Assembly: GCF_036345995.1 (NCBI RefSeq)
Contig: NZ_CP107796.1
Coordinates: forward strand, 5,394,001 to 5,458,000
Length of the DNA stretch: 64,000 nt
Origin: Streptomyces sp. NBC_00557
GTDB taxonomy: Bacteria; Actinomycetota; Actinomycetes; Streptomycetales; Streptomycetaceae
Direction of reading: 5' to 3'
Made by a program: the position numbers and the translations under genes. Below, one piece after another: positions 63,309-64,000 of this stretch (its first letter is position 1; each line of letters begins with the position of its first letter). The notes under the pieces are model-generated. The model made no database searches. It saw only the letters and a list, made by a program, of their open reading frames with translations, and was not told the origin of the DNA.

Positions 63309-64000
63309 ATGGCACTTCCATCACGTTCACGCACAGCCACTGCGACCAGCGGTCCGGGCCGTGGCCCCGCCTCCGACGGCCGCGTCCACCACCGTGGCAC
63401 CGGCCACCGCCGCTCCATCGGCCATCGCCGTGCCCGCCACCACCCGCCGGCACCGGCCGAGGAGCTGCGCCGCCGGGCGGAACTCCTCTTCGGCGAACGA
63501 GCGGTGAAGTGGCGGGAGTCGGGGAACGGGCCGCCGGACGCGGAAGGGCCCGCGAGCACGCCGACCGTGACGGCAGCGGAGCCAGTGGAGGCAGCCGAGG
63601 CAGGTGCGTCAGGCGGGGTGGCGGGCCGAGCGGCCACGGTGCCGGTCACCGGCCGGGCGTCCGGGCTGAGCCCGGCGAGGGCGATGCCGACCACGGCTGA
63701 GCCCCTCCCGACCGCGCCGGCGCACACCGGGCCGACGGATGACCCGGCGCCGGCCCCTGCACCCCAAGACGTCGAACCACCGGACGCGGCAGGCATGTCG
63801 GAGAGGGCACAGCCCGTCTTCCCCGGCTGGCGGGACCGGGCGGGGCTCGCGCTGCGGGAGCGGATGCCCGTGTGGTTGCAGACGCGGTGCGGGGTGGACA
63901 GACGGGGAGTCGTGGCGCTCGCCGTGGTGCTCGTGGCCGCCGCCGTGTTCGCCGTGCAGCACTTCTGGGCAGGGCGGACCCAATCCCTGAGCGCACCTCG
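63309..64000 (+). CDS. ComEA-like protein, N-terminal part (cut by window edge)
   Basis: The frame from ATG 63309 stays open to the right edge (230 codons). The visible part is a long basic and Pro/Ala-rich cytoplasmic stretch, with one transmembrane helix at ~199-216 (GVVALAVVLVAAAVFAVQ). The DNA-binding helix-hairpin-helix domain expected in ComEA would lie beyond the edge. The identity rests on layout, the AEELRRRAELLFGERAVKW segment seen in streptomycete ComEA proteins, and conserved position after leuS-degV. In competent bacteria ComEA binds incoming DNA. Streptomyces are not known for natural competence, so the role here is unclear. Confidence 0.65.
   Translation, partial: MALPSRSRTATATSGPGRGPASDGRVHHRGTGHRRSIGHRRARHHPPAPAEELRRRAELLFGERAVKWRESGNGPPDAEGPASTPTVTAAEPVEAAEAGASGGVAGRAATVPVTGRASGLSPARAMPTTAEPLPTAPAHTGPTDDPAPAPAPQDVEPPDAAGMSERAQPVFPGWRDRAGLALRERMPVWLQTRCGVDRRGVVALAVVLVAAAVFAVQHFWAGRTQSLSAP

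Overview
This is a chromosomal core segment of a Streptomyces, or a very close relative. The evidence is the very high G+C with G/C-biased third codon positions, frequent GTG/TTG starts, and the gene order valS-folC-ndk-mreBCD-pbp2-rodA, then radical-SAM pair-rne-rplU-rpmA-obg-proB-proA-nadD-LCP-rsfS, then leuS-degV-comEA. Both edges cut genes: valS on the left and a comEA-like gene on the right.

Region 1 (1-11 kb): the end of valS, folate polyglutamylation (folC), a DUF4233 membrane protein, nucleoside diphosphate kinase, then the mre/rod cell-wall cluster (mreB, mreC, mreD, class B PBP2, RodA). An IS982-family element sits exactly at the rodA stop codon. Region 2 (11-29 kb): a CYTH/CHAD protein, then a B12-binding radical SAM protein (TIGR03960 type) separated from its usual partner (DUF2344/TIGR03936) by about 8 kb of accessory DNA. 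That DNA starts with a roughly 2.9-kb segment bracketed by a duplication of the radical SAM gene's 3' end. It holds two four-fold-repeat membrane proteins (one frameshifted) and what looks like an integrase remnant. Next come a divergent MFS/LysR pair and an unusual 879-aa fusion of an amino-acid permease, a SpoIIE-type PP2C phosphatase and an anti-sigma-type ATPase. The region ends with a giant RNase E/G.

Region 3 (29-41 kb): rplU-rpmA-obg, then minisatellite-like repeats and a wall-polymer block between obg and proB. The block has an FG-GAP exported protein, a TarI-TarJ-like fusion, a TagF/TarL-like transferase, a GT2 glycosyltransferase and a pyruvyl transferase. Region 4 (41-51 kb): proB, proA, two sister single-pass membrane proteins with matching leaderless promoters, an M48 protease, two tiny membrane proteins, nadD, an LCP phosphotransferase, rsfS and a histidine phosphatase. 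The mre genes, wall-polymer genes and LCP ligase together make much of this window an envelope-building region.

Region 5 (51-64 kb): two near-identical tRNA-Ala(GGC) genes bracket an XRE regulator/MFS exporter pair and two small cysteine-motif proteins. After them come a NuoF-like/ferredoxin fusion with its membrane b-type partner, leuS preceded by a clear leucine attenuator, a coiled-coil membrane protein, degV and the start of comEA. No CRISPR array, rRNA or complete prophage was seen.
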